This document shows, in pieces, positions 11,093 through 23,246 of a stretch of DNA of 64,000 nt. The DNA is taken from assembly GCF_004664715.2 (NCBI RefSeq), contig NC_051071.1, positions 30,134,161 through 30,198,160 of the forward strand. Direction: 5' to 3'. This stretch comes from Peromyscus leucopus. Lineage: Eukaryota > Chordata > Mammalia > Rodentia > Cricetidae. The translations under genes and the position numbers were made by a program. Positions within the stretch are counted from its first letter, which is position 1. Each line of letters opens with the position of its first letter. The notes beneath the pieces are model-generated. The model was given only the letters and a program-made list of their open reading frames with translations, was not told where the DNA came from and searched no databases.

Positions 11093-11620
11093 AGCTAACC
11101 TCAAGAGTGGTATAGCTGGATCTTGGGCTCGTTGCATGAGTTAGCTGTTTGAAACCTGGGACTTATGCAGGGACGCTTGGCTCAATCTGGGAGGAGGGGA
11201 CTGGACCTACCTGAACTGAATCTATCAGGTCGATCCCAGTCCTCAGGAGAGACCTTGATCTGGAGGTGGTGGGAATGGGGGGTGGGCTGAGGGGAAGGGG
11301 AGGGGGGCAGGAAGGGAGAGAACAAGGGAATCTGTGGCTATTATGTGGAACTGAATAGTATTGTAAAATAAATAAAAATAAATAAAGCCGGGCGGTGGTG
11401 GCGCACACCTTTAATCCCAGCACTCGGGAGGCAGAGGCAGGCGGATCTCGATGAGTTCGAGGCCAGCCTGGGCTACCAAGTGAGTTGCAGGAAAGGTGCA
11501 AAGCTACACAGAGAAACTCTGTCTCGAAAAACCAAAAAATAAAAAATAAAGAAATAAAAAATAAATAAATAAATAAAAATAAAGTGATTTAGATATAACA
11601 AAAAAAAAAGCTAACCTCAA
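11093..11620 (+). mobile_element. 5'-truncated L1 3' UTR insertion with 12-bp target-site duplication
   Basis: L1 3' UTR (11105-11388) closely related to 1-285, with the G-rich tract at about 11270-11310 and an A-rich tail. Direct repeats agctaacctcaa at 11093-11104 and 11609-11620 bracket the whole unit, including a B1 that landed in its tail. Only the last 290 bases or so of the L1 were copied, a typical aborted reverse transcription. The order of events is clear: L1 first, B1 second. Confidence 0.9.
11389..11536 (+). mobile_element. B1 SINE inserted in the L1 tail
   Basis: Full-length B1 starting gccgggcggtggtggcgcac and ending ctctgtctcgaaaaacc, followed by A/AAAT-rich sequence. It is the same cricetid-like subfamily as 3662-3822. 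It lies inside the A-rich tail of the L1, a common landing site because L1 endonuclease prefers TTAAAA-type targets. Confidence 0.95.
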
Positions 11621-11879
11621 ACACTAGTATGGATACAAAATAACTGTAAATTTGGGGTACATATGAGAATTTGGAGGCAGTGATGGGTAATGTTGAAGAA
11701 AATTAAGATCACATTCAGCTTTCCAAAGGCTCAGTATGAATCTTAAGGCAGGAATCCACAGCCAGCATGGAAGGGTGTCACCCGTCACTATGATTTGGTG
11801 CGTCCTGCTGTCGTCCTCCCAAGGATGCTGAGCACACACTATGCTCCAATGACAAATTCCCAAGCACATTTTGATAAAA

Positions 11880-13452
11880 TGACTAAGTTCTAGAATATCA
11901 TTCCTGATAACAGCAAAATCCCAACACAATTCTTCACAGACTTGGAAAGAAAAAGACTCAACTTCATATGGAAAAACAAATGACCCAAGATAGCTAAAAG
12001 ACACCTGTATAATAAAGCAACCTCTGGAGGAATTACCATCCCTGACATCAAGCTCTACTATAGAGCTATAGTAATAAAAACAGCTTGGTACTGGTATAAA
12101 AACCAACATAAAGACCAATGGAATCGAATTGAAGACCCTGACATTAATCCACGCACCTGGTTTTTGACAAAAAAACCAAAACTATACAATGAAAAAAAGA
12201 AAGTTATCTTCAGCAAATGGTGCTGGTATAACTGGATGTCAATATGTAAAAGATTACAAATAGATCCATATCTGTCACCATGCACAAAACTCAAATCCAA
12301 GTGGATCAAAGGCTTCAACATAAATCCAGTTACACTAAACTTAATAGAAGAAAAAGTAGCAAGTACTCTTGAACGTATTGGCACAGGAGATCACTTCCTA
12401 AATATAACACCAGCAGTATAGACACTGAGTACAACAATTAATAAATGGGACCTCTTGAAACTGAGAAGCTTTTGTAGGACAAAAGACACAGTCAATAAGA
12501 CAAAAAGACAGCCTACAGAATGGGAAAAGACCTTCACCAACCCCACATCTGACAGAGGACTGATCTCCAAAGTATATAAAGAACTCAAGAAACTAGACAT
12601 CAAAATACTGAACAATTCAATTAAAAAATGGGCTGAAAAGCTAAACAGAGAATTCTCAATAGAAGAATCACAAATGGCTGAAAGACATTTAAAGAAATGC
12701 TCAACATCCTTAATCATCAGAGAAATGCAAATCAAAACGACTCTGAGATAACACCTTACTCCTGTCAGACTGGCTAAGATAAAAAAACACTAAAAGCAGT
12801 CAGTGTTGGAGAGGATGCAGAGCAAAGGGAACATTGTTCCACTGTTGGTGGGAATGCAAACTTATAAAACCACTGTGGAAATCAGTATGGCGGTTTCTCA
12901 GAAAATTGGGAATCGATCTATCTCAAGACACAGCCATACCACTCTTGGGCATATACTCAAGGAATGCTCAATCATGCCACAAAGATACATGCTCAACTAT
13001 GTTCATAGCAGCACTATTTGTAATAGCCAGAACCTGGAAACAACCTAGATGCTCGTCAACTGAAGAACGGATTAAGAAAATGTGGTACATATAAACAATG
13101 GAGTACCAGTCAGCAGAGAAAAACAATCACATCATGAAATTTGCAGGCAAATGGATGGAACTAGAAAAAAATCATCCTGAATGAGGTAACCCAAACCCAG
13201 AAGGACAAACATGGTATGTATTCACTCATAAGTGGATTCTAGATATAAAGCAAAGGACAATCAGACTGCAACCCACGGAACCAGGGAGGCTATATAGCAG
13301 GGGGACCCTAGGATGATTGTGGCTTATAATGTTTTTGGTTTTACTCAATTACTGGGCAAGCCTCAATGAAACATTTCACAGTTAGAATAAGAATTTATAC
13401 TGTATCAAGCTGATAGTAGAAAAATAAATTTAAAAAAGTGAAAAAAAAAAAG
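11880..13452 (+). mobile_element. Older L1: ORF2 C-terminal part and 3' UTR, decayed
   Basis: From about 11925 the conceptual translation follows L1 ORF2p beyond the reverse transcriptase domain (KLYYRAIVIKTAWYW near 12050, then [23 protein letters not shown] and the [18 protein letters not shown] region). The reading jumps between frames and has in-frame stops (for example near 12419 and 12749), so no protein can be made. ORF2 ends at the tag at 13240-13242. The 3' UTR and an A-rich end follow to about 13452. It lacks the G-rich tract of the young L1 tails here, so it belongs to another, older (Lx-like) subfamily. The 5' boundary is uncertain; 11630-11880 is not clearly L1. Confidence 0.85.
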
Positions 13453-13622
13453 AGAAGCAACTGTGTCATTTCTGTGTTCTCTTGCATGGTCTTATAAAGC
13501 TGATAAGGTTAACAGTAAAATACAGGGAGTGCTGGAGCAACCAGATGGAAGGTTCTGGTGTCTATGAGCTACTGTGATCAGCTTCAAGGCCAATGGGAGA
13601 TATGTGCTATTGGAGGAAGTGG

Positions 13623-13870
13623 TCTCTCTCTCTCTCTCTTTCTCTCTCTCCTCTCCTCTCCTCTCCTCTCCTCTCCTCCTCTCCTCTCCTCTCTCCTCTC
13701 CTCCTCTCCTCTCCTCTCCTCTCCTCTCCTCTCCTCTCCTCTCCTCTCCTCTCCTCTCCTCTCCTCTCCTCTCCTCTCCTCCTCTCCTCTCCTCTCCTCT
13801 CCTCTCCTCTCCTCTCCTCTCCTCTCCTCTCCTCTCCTCTCCTCTCCTCTCCTCTCCTCTCCTCTCCTCT

Positions 13871-13919
<49 letters not shown>
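13623..13919. repeat. 297-bp pure polypyrimidine array: (CT)n, (CCTCT)n, (CT)n
   Basis: The array opens with CT repeats (13623-13649), runs through about 45 CTCCT/CCTCT pentamers with occasional CCT interruptions (13650-13875), and closes with a pure CT tract (13876-13919). The plus strand has essentially no purine over the whole length. Long open frames in five phases through it (up to 156 codons) are artefacts of the pentamer period and not genes. Confidence 0.97.
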
Positions 13920-13921
<2 letters not shown>

Positions 13922-15877
13922 CATCTTTGAAGTGTTGTGCCCTTGTTTACATAACACAACATGCCTAAAGCTATTCTGTGTATGAAAACAATACCAGACT
14001 GGTCAGCATCTCAGATGACAGGAAAAATTTTGTTAAGAAGAAAACCAAAATGAAAATGAATACCCTTTATAGTTCATAACACTTTGAGTTACTTCAGTGT
14101 GCATGAAGCTCCCAAGATGTTCAGCCTCACTTCAGAGGTGAGTGAGCAGACTCTCTGAATTTAATTAGTGTTCAGCATTAGAGCTGAGTCACACATCTTC
14201 TGATTCCAAACCATCAGGTATTCTGATTGTGGTGTGCTACATGTCAGCCTTTGTCTAGAACGTTATCTCAATTGATGAGTTTATTGTAGAAATTCAATTA
14301 CTCGATAGATTAGGGAACTTCTGAGAAGAATCAAATCACTCAGGTGACATGCAGACTCAACAGGGAAGGATCTGTATGTAAATCAGATTGTTTTCCAGTG
14401 TCAGTCAGTGTCTTGGCCTTGTATGACTCTTGCAAAGGGCAATGAGCTCATTCTCCTCTCCCAAGCCTGAGCTTCTTCAGCATACCAGTGGGAACTGGTC
14501 CATCCACTGCTACTTGAGCAGCTCTAGTGATAGAATTTATGGCATCACAAGCTTCTCAGACTGTTGCTAAGGGAACCATTTGGCACTGGAATCCCCAGAA
14601 TTTCTTCAGTCCTAAAACTAAAGTTAGTCCTTTGCTCTATTAAGTCCTGAGGAAACTGGGGTCATTTATCTCCCTACCACTGAGCAGAAATTGTTGAACC
14701 CTCCTAGCTGAAATGAATTAAGCCTCGTCACTTCTAGTAACCTGATTTTCTCTTTAATGTTGATTACTCAACTAGCATTTTGTTTGTTTGTTTGTTTGTT
14801 TGTTTTGATGGACTCTCAACTATCTTAGTTCTTCTCTATTTACTGAATCTTGGCTTACCTCCTGTAAAATAAAGGTCAATCTGAATTGGGAATTGTGGGG
14901 CTCCAATATACCTGGACATGATAGAAAATTAGCAGACATCTAGATCACCCAGATGAATATTCTCCCAGTAACGCCACACCATAAACATTATGAGATTGTT
15001 TTCCTAGTTCTCCAGGCTCTGTTTTAGGATTCTAATTAACAACATTAAAACAAATACACTCATTATAATCTAGTGTGTATAATAACATAGTTATTTATAG
15101 TAATTGGTTTAATATGTTATTCTTTCTGAACATCAAGAAAATGAAAATCATGCCTTGTCAGTCTTCACCACTGAACTTTACATTCCTCCGGGATATTGAA
15201 ATCCTTAGTTCACTTTCTTTCCCATTCTGCTTTTAATAGGCTGCACTGTTCACCTCTTGGGAAAGAAACAGTTTCTGCATTATTGGTTACAAAGGGACCA
15301 ACAAACCCAGGAAATACATGTTTTATAAAGTTTATTCCCAAATCAAAGCAATAGGGGTATTGGTCAACATCATCCTTTTACTCCCACTGGGTATTTCCAG
15401 AAAGTTGTTTCTAGGGCTAACAGCTGTTTGCTGTATCAGACATGTGCACTTGAGTGTCTAGTTTCCTGCTGAAAATCCAGACTGAGATCCTAACTGTCCA
15501 TAACACTTCTGAACCAAGCCACACAAGCCTCTTTATTTTGCTGTGGTTTTCTGGTCACTCGTGTTACACTCTTGGATATTTTAGAACAGTTTATCAAACA
15601 GAGGCATGAATTGTTTTGTATAACCAATAAAGAAAAAGGACAAGAAAAAAAACCTAACTATCAAGATAAATGTAAGAATACTGAAAAGGAAATGATTTAA
15701 GTAAAGATGATTTAGATTGACATTGTCTCGACAAAAGTTAATGATAGTGTTACATAAATGGAGCAAGATTTCAGAGTCAAAACTTTGAAACAGTAGAATG
15801 TTAGAACTAAGATGGTACTTTAGATACCATTTCATTGCATCATCTCATGTCTTCTTCAATTGTCAGTTGTTGTTATT
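13920..15877. other. No recognisable gene; one (TTTG)n tract
   Basis: Unique-looking DNA. Apart from (TTTG)n at 14778-14806 I see nothing identifiable; open frames are short and without motif. Confidence 0.4.
14778..14806. repeat. (TTTG)n
   Basis: Seven near-perfect units. Confidence 0.9.
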
Positions 15878-16017
15878 GTTTCTTAGATAATGTCTCTTAT
15901 TACATAGCTCATGACAGGCTTGAATTTATGGTGTAGCTCAAGTTGACTTCACACTTGTAATCTCCCTGCCTCATCCTTCCACATACTGAGATTACAGGCA
16001 TGAACAACCACATCTAG
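15878..16017 (-). mobile_element. Old, diverged B1-type SINE
   Basis: In reverse, it retains the order of B1 landmarks: a head matching ctgagattacaggcatgaac (reverse of the A-box side), catccttccacatactgag and a tail side of ttgttgttattgtttctt. Divergence is high, so this is an old copy (proto-B1 or B1F grade). Confidence 0.6.
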
Positions 16018-18044
16018 ATCAGAATCACCTCATTTCATTACCAGGAAACTGAAGGCCATAAAGCACACTTCATAATACAAATGGCTTCTGGCTGAGTTCT
16101 AAAGGAAGCCAGACTGATCCTTCATTGTAACACAGATAAAAATAGTACTTTACATTTACATAGGGTGATAAATGCCTCTATAATTAGGGTTCATGTTATG
16201 GAACCTGTATTCCACAAACACAGAATTTCTCTAGAAAGTGACAAAAGTCACTGTTTGCCCTTCCTTTTAAGGGATGGCTAGCCAAAACAAAGATTCCATC
16301 ATGTCACAAGTATGTTCTGTATTCATGTTTAAATCAGACTAGAATTTGATGTTTGAAGTGCAAAAATTTTAAATTAATAACTTCATTATTTCTTTCCAAG
16401 CATATGAAGTCTTTAAACAACCTTTGTAGGAACAAGTTGTTTGGTTACTAGGATTAAAACTTTGAAATTGATCCAATGGACAAAAAGTTTATGAGGAATG
16501 TGACTCATACTGACACCCTTACATACAACTATTTTTTGAAAGTGTTAGAGACTCAAGCATCATATACAAATATAGATAAAATGATAGCATATTTGGTTAA
16601 GTTGTATAAAAGCCTGGTTTCTGCTGTCCAGGCACACTGTGTTTTTAATAAATAAATAATAGGTGTGTAATATTGTAACCAACATATTTTCTGTTCTTGG
16701 TTTATGCTGAGTACAGCACTGGACTTAGTGCTGTAGCTCTTGCTGATAATATAATATGGGTTCTACTACACATGTTTTACAACTAAACAAATCAAATTCC
16801 TAAAACATTTCCCAAAACTATTCTTTAGTAAGGCATTTGCCTAAACACCATCTTCCTCTGCCCTCTTACTCCAACTCTCAAGCCAGGAGATATTTATCCA
16901 TATCTATGGGCATCTGTTGAGCATCCTATAGTGTGCAGGACCAACCCGTTCCCTACTACAAGGATTTTACAGACAAATTGTCAACAGATCCAAGGCAGAG
17001 AAAATTCAAGAAAATCAATGGTATAGTAAAGATCTAATCTTCCAAAATACAATCCCAATGTACATAATCAATACTTAATTTCAAAATGCATATTGAATGT
17101 CATATTTTTTACCAAAATGCTAATAGAAACATATCATTGATAATTTTGTTTGGCTCACTTTACAGTTTATAACCCTTAGTCTTTAGGACTAAATGTCAGA
17201 CAATAATTTTGGATTAATTAGGACAAAATTGTTTCCATATAAAAGAATGGTATCTACCTCAGAGAATCTCAGGGACCAGGTCCATCCCAACAGTACATCA
17301 GTAGCTAAATAGGAATTTTGAAGATTTTACTCAGACCACATTTTATTGAGGGAAATTCTTTCAAAAGATTGATGTAACAATAGTCTAGGTAAACATATGT
17401 GTTTGATACTAATTATTCTAAATGGTATGATGGAATATGTGTAGCTTGATACACTATAATTCCTGGTCTATAGCCAGAATAAAATGGCCCAGGCTCCATG
17501 GGATTCAGCCAAATCTACATCATTGCTCCATGTTGTATCCTGAGCAAAGAGTAAGCTACTGCTACCCTCTGTGGTCCATTTCACTCCTAGGTACCAGGCA
17601 TGCATTGACACCAGGAGAATGATGATTACTTATACAGCTGGAGTGTCTACAGGACAAGGAAGAATTTGTGATAACAACTTTCTGACTAGACTGACTACAA
17701 ATCCAGATTTCTATATCCTTAGCAGAAAATGCCATCTTGCAGATATTGAAAAGTGCCATACGTAGGCAGATATAGATATCATGTCCTAGCTAGGTTTGCA
17801 ATAAGCCAATAGAAGCTTTAATGAAAGTCATCAATAAGGTATACACACACACACACATTTGTGCCACCAATTTTATTTAAATTAATTTCCCCCCAATTTT
17901 ATGGGCACATGATGTTAATTGTACAATTTTATAATGAATTCACACATTAGCAAACACAAGAAATATAAAATATAATACTTATGTGCTTGGGAGTTTCACT
18001 TCAATCAGTGAAACAATTAATTAAATGCTTAAAAATTAAACGAC
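16018..18044. other. No recognisable gene; short CA tract
   Basis: AT-rich unique-looking DNA with a short (AC)n at 17842-17858. Overlapping frames at 17437-17765 are under 65 codons and have no motif. Confidence 0.4.
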
Positions 18045-18145
18045 ACATTTGATAAACATTTATCAGGTACAAAGAGCTGTGCTGGATATAAATTGGAAAC
18101 ATAACAGAGCACACAAGTCCCATCTTCAAAATTTTTCACAGTATG
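18045..18145 (+). mobile_element. Ancient L2-like fragment
   Basis: The string ataaacatttatcaggtaca followed by gctgtgctggatataaa resembles the widespread L2-type motif of the form aaacatttattgagc...gtgctgg. Very old and short; family call is tentative. Confidence 0.4.
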
Positions 18146-18649
18146 AGAAGATATATGCAGATTACTTCCTTTTGTATTCCTGTAACCAAATATGTGACAC
18201 AAATAGCTTAAAGAAAAAAAAATCTAGTTTCAGATAGTTTAATCAATCATAGTAAGGAGGGTATGGTAGAATAGAACAGTTAATAAAAACAGAAGGAAAT
18301 GAAGGTACCAAGGTACCTGACTCCAAGGGTCTGCCTACCTCCACTCACCTGTTTATTCCGGCTTGGTTCCACTTCCTGAAGTTTCTAGAACCTCCAATAA
18401 TAATACCCCTAAATTATGAATTCAGTGAAGAATGAACCTGTTCATTTGATGAGAGAGCAGATGCTCTAATTGTCTCTGGAGACACCCTCACACCCAGAGG
18501 TATGCTTCACTAATCTCCTAGGTGATTCTCAGTCTGGTTGAGTTGACAATCAAAATCAAGCATCCCAGTGTGTTAAGAAGTGGAAGAGGAAAAAAATATG
18601 CAAAGGGGAGGGGAAGAGAATCACATGTAGGGGCTCTGACTATTTACTG

Positions 18650-18735
18650 TTGGATTATCTAAGGGGACATAGAAACCTGAGACTCAGCTTCTTTATCCAT
18701 GAAATAGGCAGAGTAACATCCACTTTGTGGGCAGA
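18650..18735 (+). mobile_element. MIR-like fragment
   Basis: cagcttctttatccatgaaat corresponds to the conserved MIR stretch cagtttcctcatctgtaaaat. Only the core and part of the 3' side can be recognised. Confidence 0.4.
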
Positions 18736-18767
18736 AATGTTTTTCTAAGTGTTAAGAGGTAACTGTT

Positions 18768-18895
18768 GCTGGGCAGTGCTAGTACACACCTTTAATCCCA
18801 GTACTTGGGAGGCAGAGGCAGGCTGATCTCTGAGACCAGCCTGGTCTACAGTTTCAGGACAGCAAGGGTGATGAGATACCGAGGAATCCCATCTG

Positions 18896-18897
<2 letters not shown>
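18768..18897 (+). mobile_element. B1 SINE (internally shortened)
   Basis: Recognisable from gctgggcagtgctagtacac through ctttaatcccagtacttggg and gagaccagcctggtctaca to the end. The usual stretch between gatctc and gagacc is shortened. The tail has become the CA/GA microsatellite that follows. Confidence 0.85.

Positions 18898-18988
<91 letters not shown>
18898..18988. repeat. (CA)n(GA)n compound microsatellite
   Basis: About 41 bp of CA followed by about 50 bp of GA, directly at the 3' end of a B1, so it probably grew from the SINE tail. Confidence 0.97.
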
Positions 18989-18991
<3 letters not shown>

Positions 18992-19865
18992 TATTGAAGT
19001 TTGTTTGCACTGAAGTCCACAAATGGCCATAAAGAATGTGTCTAATTCCTATGCCAACCCAAAGGACTAGGAAAGACATCCCTGCCCCCTTGTTCACTCT
19101 CCACTCAGTACTCTGAGGGAACAGGTAAATTTATGGGTCATTATCCCTCTGTGACCTATAGTGGTCTTGGTGGCAAACTTCTAAAATTAGCCTTGGGTTG
19201 ATAAAAGATTGTTGGTGAGTGCTTGTCCCCACTCTCTCTTTATCACTCCTTCTTCATCTAATTATCTCTCTTATCATACTTATTGTTAGAATTTATCAGT
19301 AAATGCAGATGCCAAGGTCCCACCACTGACCACTGAATCATTCTCTAATGGTAGAGTAGAGGAAGTTGTGCATTGAAGAAACATTTGAAGTGATTCTCAA
19401 GCACACCCTGCTATAAAAATCATTGCAATGGAACCTCCAGTATTCAGGGAAAAAAGGTCTTCTAACACTTGGATTAAGATAGGATTCCTCAATATACAAA
19501 AGTGACTCTATGTTGCTTTGACCTCATGTATGAGAAAGCACATCTCTACATGACTTGCTCTGATGACCTACCTACATAACAGAACAAACATCCCTTCCAG
19601 CAGGGCATTCCATCTCTAGAAATGATATTGTCTTTTCTTCTTCTGTAACTTTCACATCCATTCATATTCCAAACACTGCCAAACCAAGTGTCATACTGTT
19701 TCTTCATCCTTTTTTCCATCTTCTCCATTTAGGCTGTGTTTGTCCAGCCCTTCATAATGTGTGACATTTTCATAATGGAAGTCTATTTTATTTTATGTGC
19801 TTGAATTTAAAATGGTTAAATATTAAGGTTAGAAAAAGAAAAGAAAAAGATGAGAGCTTTCATGT
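18989..19865. other. No recognisable gene
   Basis: Unique-looking DNA, nothing identifiable. Confidence 0.4.
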
Positions 19866-20060
19866 AAAGCAACTACTATGTATGTACCTTGTTCTAGGAT
19901 CGTCACACATTACAGGATATTGTCTTACAACAACTTTCTTTTCAGTTGTTGTCCCCAAGCACCTATAGTGTAGAAGGTAAAGAGGTACATGACTGTTCCT
20001 GATGACACACTGCTAATAAATGACAGTTGTGGTACTTAAACATAACGTCCTCTCCACAAC
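19866..20060 (-). mobile_element. MIR-like fragment, reverse
   Basis: The order of motifs ctactatgtatgtaccttgt, ttacaacaactttc, agaggtacatgact and aataaatgacagttgtgg follows a reverse MIR. Heavily diverged. Confidence 0.45.
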
Positions 20061-20299
20061 CAAAAGTATTTCGATAATTGCACCATGACTGCTTGCTCAT
20101 TCCCTAATGGGTTGTCTGCATTCCAAGAACTTTAAAATAAATCTCTTCTCATTGTTTTCTTTGCATGAATGGACACAGAGATCAACTGTTCTCTGTCACT
20201 CATCTATTGCACATTCTTACACTTGAAGCCTGAGAACCTCTTTGAATTTTCTAACTAACCAGTCACCCTTTCTTGTTGACTTCAGTCTCCCTTGATGGA

Positions 20300-20505
20300 G
20301 CAGCCACAGATGGCTGGCACCATTCTAGGCACTAGAGGAATTGGCTAGGAAGGAGATGACAAGTTCGCAGCCATTGTGACACTTGAGTCCAATAGAACAT
20401 GACAGATGACAGCCAGGCAAATCAGTTAAGTGCACTCTCTGAAGTTGAGTCTTGAAATAAATAGGAAATTTGTGTGCAAAATCAGGCAATGATCCAACAG
20501 CTCTC
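20300..20505 (+). mobile_element. Ancient L2-like fragment
   Basis: ggcaccattctaggcactag, then gacagatgacagccaggc and a section like ctgaagttgagtcttgaaat, match the order seen in L2-type repeats. Tentative. Confidence 0.35.
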
Positions 20506-21452
20506 TTACTCAGCTGGGCAACTTCCTAAGAGAAATAAACAGCATCCTTTTAACCATCCAGACAGGCTCACAGTTGAGGCGATTTATCTCTATCATCTAC
20601 AAACAATATTTAACTTAATCTAAGGCAGAACAGGAGCACAAACATGGAGGTCTGGGTTTATAACCTCTCCTCCAGCACCGAAATGTTTATGAGAATGTTC
20701 AAGGTCAAGAGAGAACATGGGAGTCTTCAGCACAGAGTTGATCTTGCTGGATGCCAGGCTCTCACTTAACTCATTCAACCACGTGTTTCAGAGGGACTAC
20801 AAGAAACAGCCATCCCTCTTCAGTGATGTCAAGTCTGAAGTTTATGGCTCTGAGCCCCTCTGTGCTTCTCCTGGTTTGTGTGCTGTTAGGAAAGGGAATT
20901 ACATTTGCTTAATTTCATTTGCATCAAAAATCCAAAAGGGAGTTAAGTTCTATTTCTCTCGAGGACTTTTCTAGCTTAACCAGAGGGAAATCCACATGAA
21001 TGAGGATTTTTAAAAGGGAAAATAGGATCAGTGTTTTCTCTCCCATCTGGAGAGATGCACAGTTCTTTCTATGCATAAAGAGCACCTCTCTCTTCTTCAG
21101 TCTTTCCATCACCCAAGGCTGCGATGGCTGGGGACCATCAGCAGCACCTAGAAGAGCACTAGTGAAGAGTGTTCCTCATGGTCTTACTTGTATGCATGCC
21201 TTTCACTAACCTACCTTAGGGAAGTCTCTTTTGCTTGGCACACTAACTTTCCCTGGCATTATACCATGTATGAAGGAGAGGTCCTATACTTTAATTCCAT
21301 GGAGTCTATTTTGAGATGCCAAGGAGAAATTTCAAGATGAAATCAAAACAAACAAAAGAAATGATTTTGATAACTTGCCCCAATAGTTTGGAGCCCTTCT
21401 GAGCATCAGAGCATCTTCTGGTTTTACCTTACACAATCTGTACCTGCATTCT

Positions 21453-21453
<1 letters not shown>
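20506..21453. other. No recognisable gene
   Basis: Unique-looking sequence. A plus-strand frame at 20717-20974 (85 codons) starts with ATG, but there is no recognisable domain, promoter or splice signal to support it. Confidence 0.35.

Positions 21454-21484
<31 letters not shown>
21454..21484. repeat. Poly(A) run of 31
   Basis: Perfect homopolymer without a recognisable SINE or LINE body. Confidence 0.95.
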
Positions 21485-21488
<4 letters not shown>

Positions 21489-22458
21489 CCCAGGATTACC
21501 TTCATGGACGATTTCTCCCCTTACCTCAGTACTCATAGGTTTGGTAAAGATGTAGGAGCCTCAGATAATCACATGATTTGTATAAACTGACAACTCGGGA
21601 ACAGAGGTATGACCCACTAGGGGCTGGCCAGTGTTATATAAGGGTGAGATAGATTTCTTCTAGGACTGCCTCACAGCAAAGATGATGTAGGCTTGAAACT
21701 ACTGTGACCTTTCATACAGGTCATAGATCCAAGTCAGTGAAAAATAAAGTGAATTCAGAAATGAGAATGAATTTGGTTGACATGGCTTTGATTAAGCATG
21801 GTCAAAACTCCTTTTTCATTAACACATACGAGTGACATCCATTGTCCTTTAAAGCCAGCTTCTACTGGGTCCAGATAACTCAAAATTGAAAGACTCGTAA
21901 CTCAAACATTGAATGTAAGTACCAGGCCTTGTATTTTTTATGAACACAATTTTAGCAGGTAGTCCTAGATGTTAAGGTCTCCAAGACAGATTCCAGTTAT
22001 CATTCTCACTTTTTAAATTAATCTGCCTGTGAAAAGGTACATCTTACAAAGTTAAGGAACTATGAAATCAAGCTGAGCTAGATTTGAATCTCAACATACC
22101 CAATGCTTCATTCTCCACTCAAATCACTCTTCATCTAAAAGTTCAAACTCCATCTTCCATACCCCCTGAAAAAAATCTTCCATTAATATTATAGTTAAAA
22201 GATAGAGAGCAAAAGATAAGTACTATGACTTTAAGCAAGTAAAAGCTTTTCAAGGCTCCTGGGTATACATTACAGGGTCTAAATGTCTTCCTCTTCTGTT
22301 GTAAAGAGAGAGAATTAAATGAGAAAATACAGTTAGAAAATTTCTTTGGGAATGACATAGATTATGAAATTACCATATGCTTACTATCATGAACTCAAGA
22401 TTTTGAACTACAAGTATGTTCTGCACTCTTGGCTACATTTCCATATTACAAACTTTAC
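21485..22458. other. No recognisable gene
   Basis: Unique-looking AT-rich DNA. Confidence 0.4.
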
Positions 22459-22487
22459 GCACACACATACATACATATACACACACA

Positions 22488-22528
<41 letters not shown>

Positions 22529-22582
22529 GCACGCACGCACGCACGCACGCACATGCATATGCACACACACATGCACACACCA
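22459..22582. repeat. (CA)n with (GCAC)n array
   Basis: A CA tract with interruptions, then seven GCAC/CGCA units (22524-22551) and further CA/CATG units. The alternating purine-pyrimidine composition is Z-DNA-prone. Frames read through it encode only His/Thr or Val/Cys runs and are not genes. Confidence 0.97.
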
Positions 22583-22629
22583 CTGAGGCCAATAACCTCA
22601 TCTTTGTTGTCTTTATAATCCCTGAAGGG

Positions 22630-23246
22630 ACTAGTCCACTCGAACATGGCTCTGGCAGGCCTTGCCCTTCTCTCTCATTCCCTCTACCTTGCTAAAAACG
22701 GTTAGCTAACATTCCTAAAGTTAGCTACCAAGGTCACTCCCTTTATTTGGCCTCTCCCTACTCCTGAGGCTGACTACCAAAGTTCAGCAATCAAAAGCTC
22801 CCTTTGTTTTGCCTAATTAACATGTCCAATTAAAATTAAACACTCATTCTAACATGCAATTTCTCCTCTTACCTTTATATACCTCCATTTGCCTATTGCC
22901 ATGTCTGTCTCCTCTCTATGTCCTCCAGGGAAAATACCCCTGACCGCCTTCCCTTGTCCCCTTTCTCTTCTCCCTCAGCTCCTATCTCCTTTACCACCGC
23001 ATCCTAGCCCATTCTAAGACAAACCTCCTCTTCTTCTCTTTTTAAAAATTACACCTGCAATATCATTTGCTGCTATTTTTCTGCCTGAGTCAGAAAGCAA
23101 CCACTTTTAAACTTTTTTTTTCCCTGCTTAATAAAGGATCTCTCTGTGAAAACAGATGTTTGGGTGTGGTTTGTGCCTAATCCAGGTCCAGGAGGGAGAC
23201 CCCCTGTGTAGGGGTCTCCTTCACCCCCAAATTTATTTTTCCCACA
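22630..23246 (+). mobile_element. LTR-like element, family unknown
   Basis: A pyrimidine-rich U3-like section (about 22900-23030) is followed by AATAAA at 23130-23135 and a 3' end cccaca at 23246, matching the expected R/U5 layout. A perfect 9-bp stem (23195-23203 with 23211-23219) lies in the putative U5. No matching TG start is visible; the 5' edge may have been lost near the CA/GCAC array. No internal retroviral sequence is attached, so it would be a solo or truncated LTR. Confidence 0.5.

Noticed and set aside
11624..12118. 164-codon minus-strand frame, the longest in the window
   Set aside because: Antisense to L1 ORF2 for more than half its length; no recognisable domain of its own.
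12391..12735. 114-codon minus frame
   Set aside because: Antisense of L1 ORF2; A-rich sense strands leave such antisense frames open.
13492..13985. Several overlapping frames of 116-156 codons on both strands
   Set aside because: They are translations of the CT/CCTCT array (Ser/Leu/Pro or Arg/Glu/Gly runs). A pentamer repeat keeps all frames open.
22364..22695. His/Thr-rich and Val/Cys-rich frames
   Set aside because: Translations of CA and GCAC repeats.
23100..23160. AATAAA with pyrimidine-rich upstream sequence as the 3' end of a host gene
   Set aside because: Better explained as the R region of the LTR at 22630-23246.
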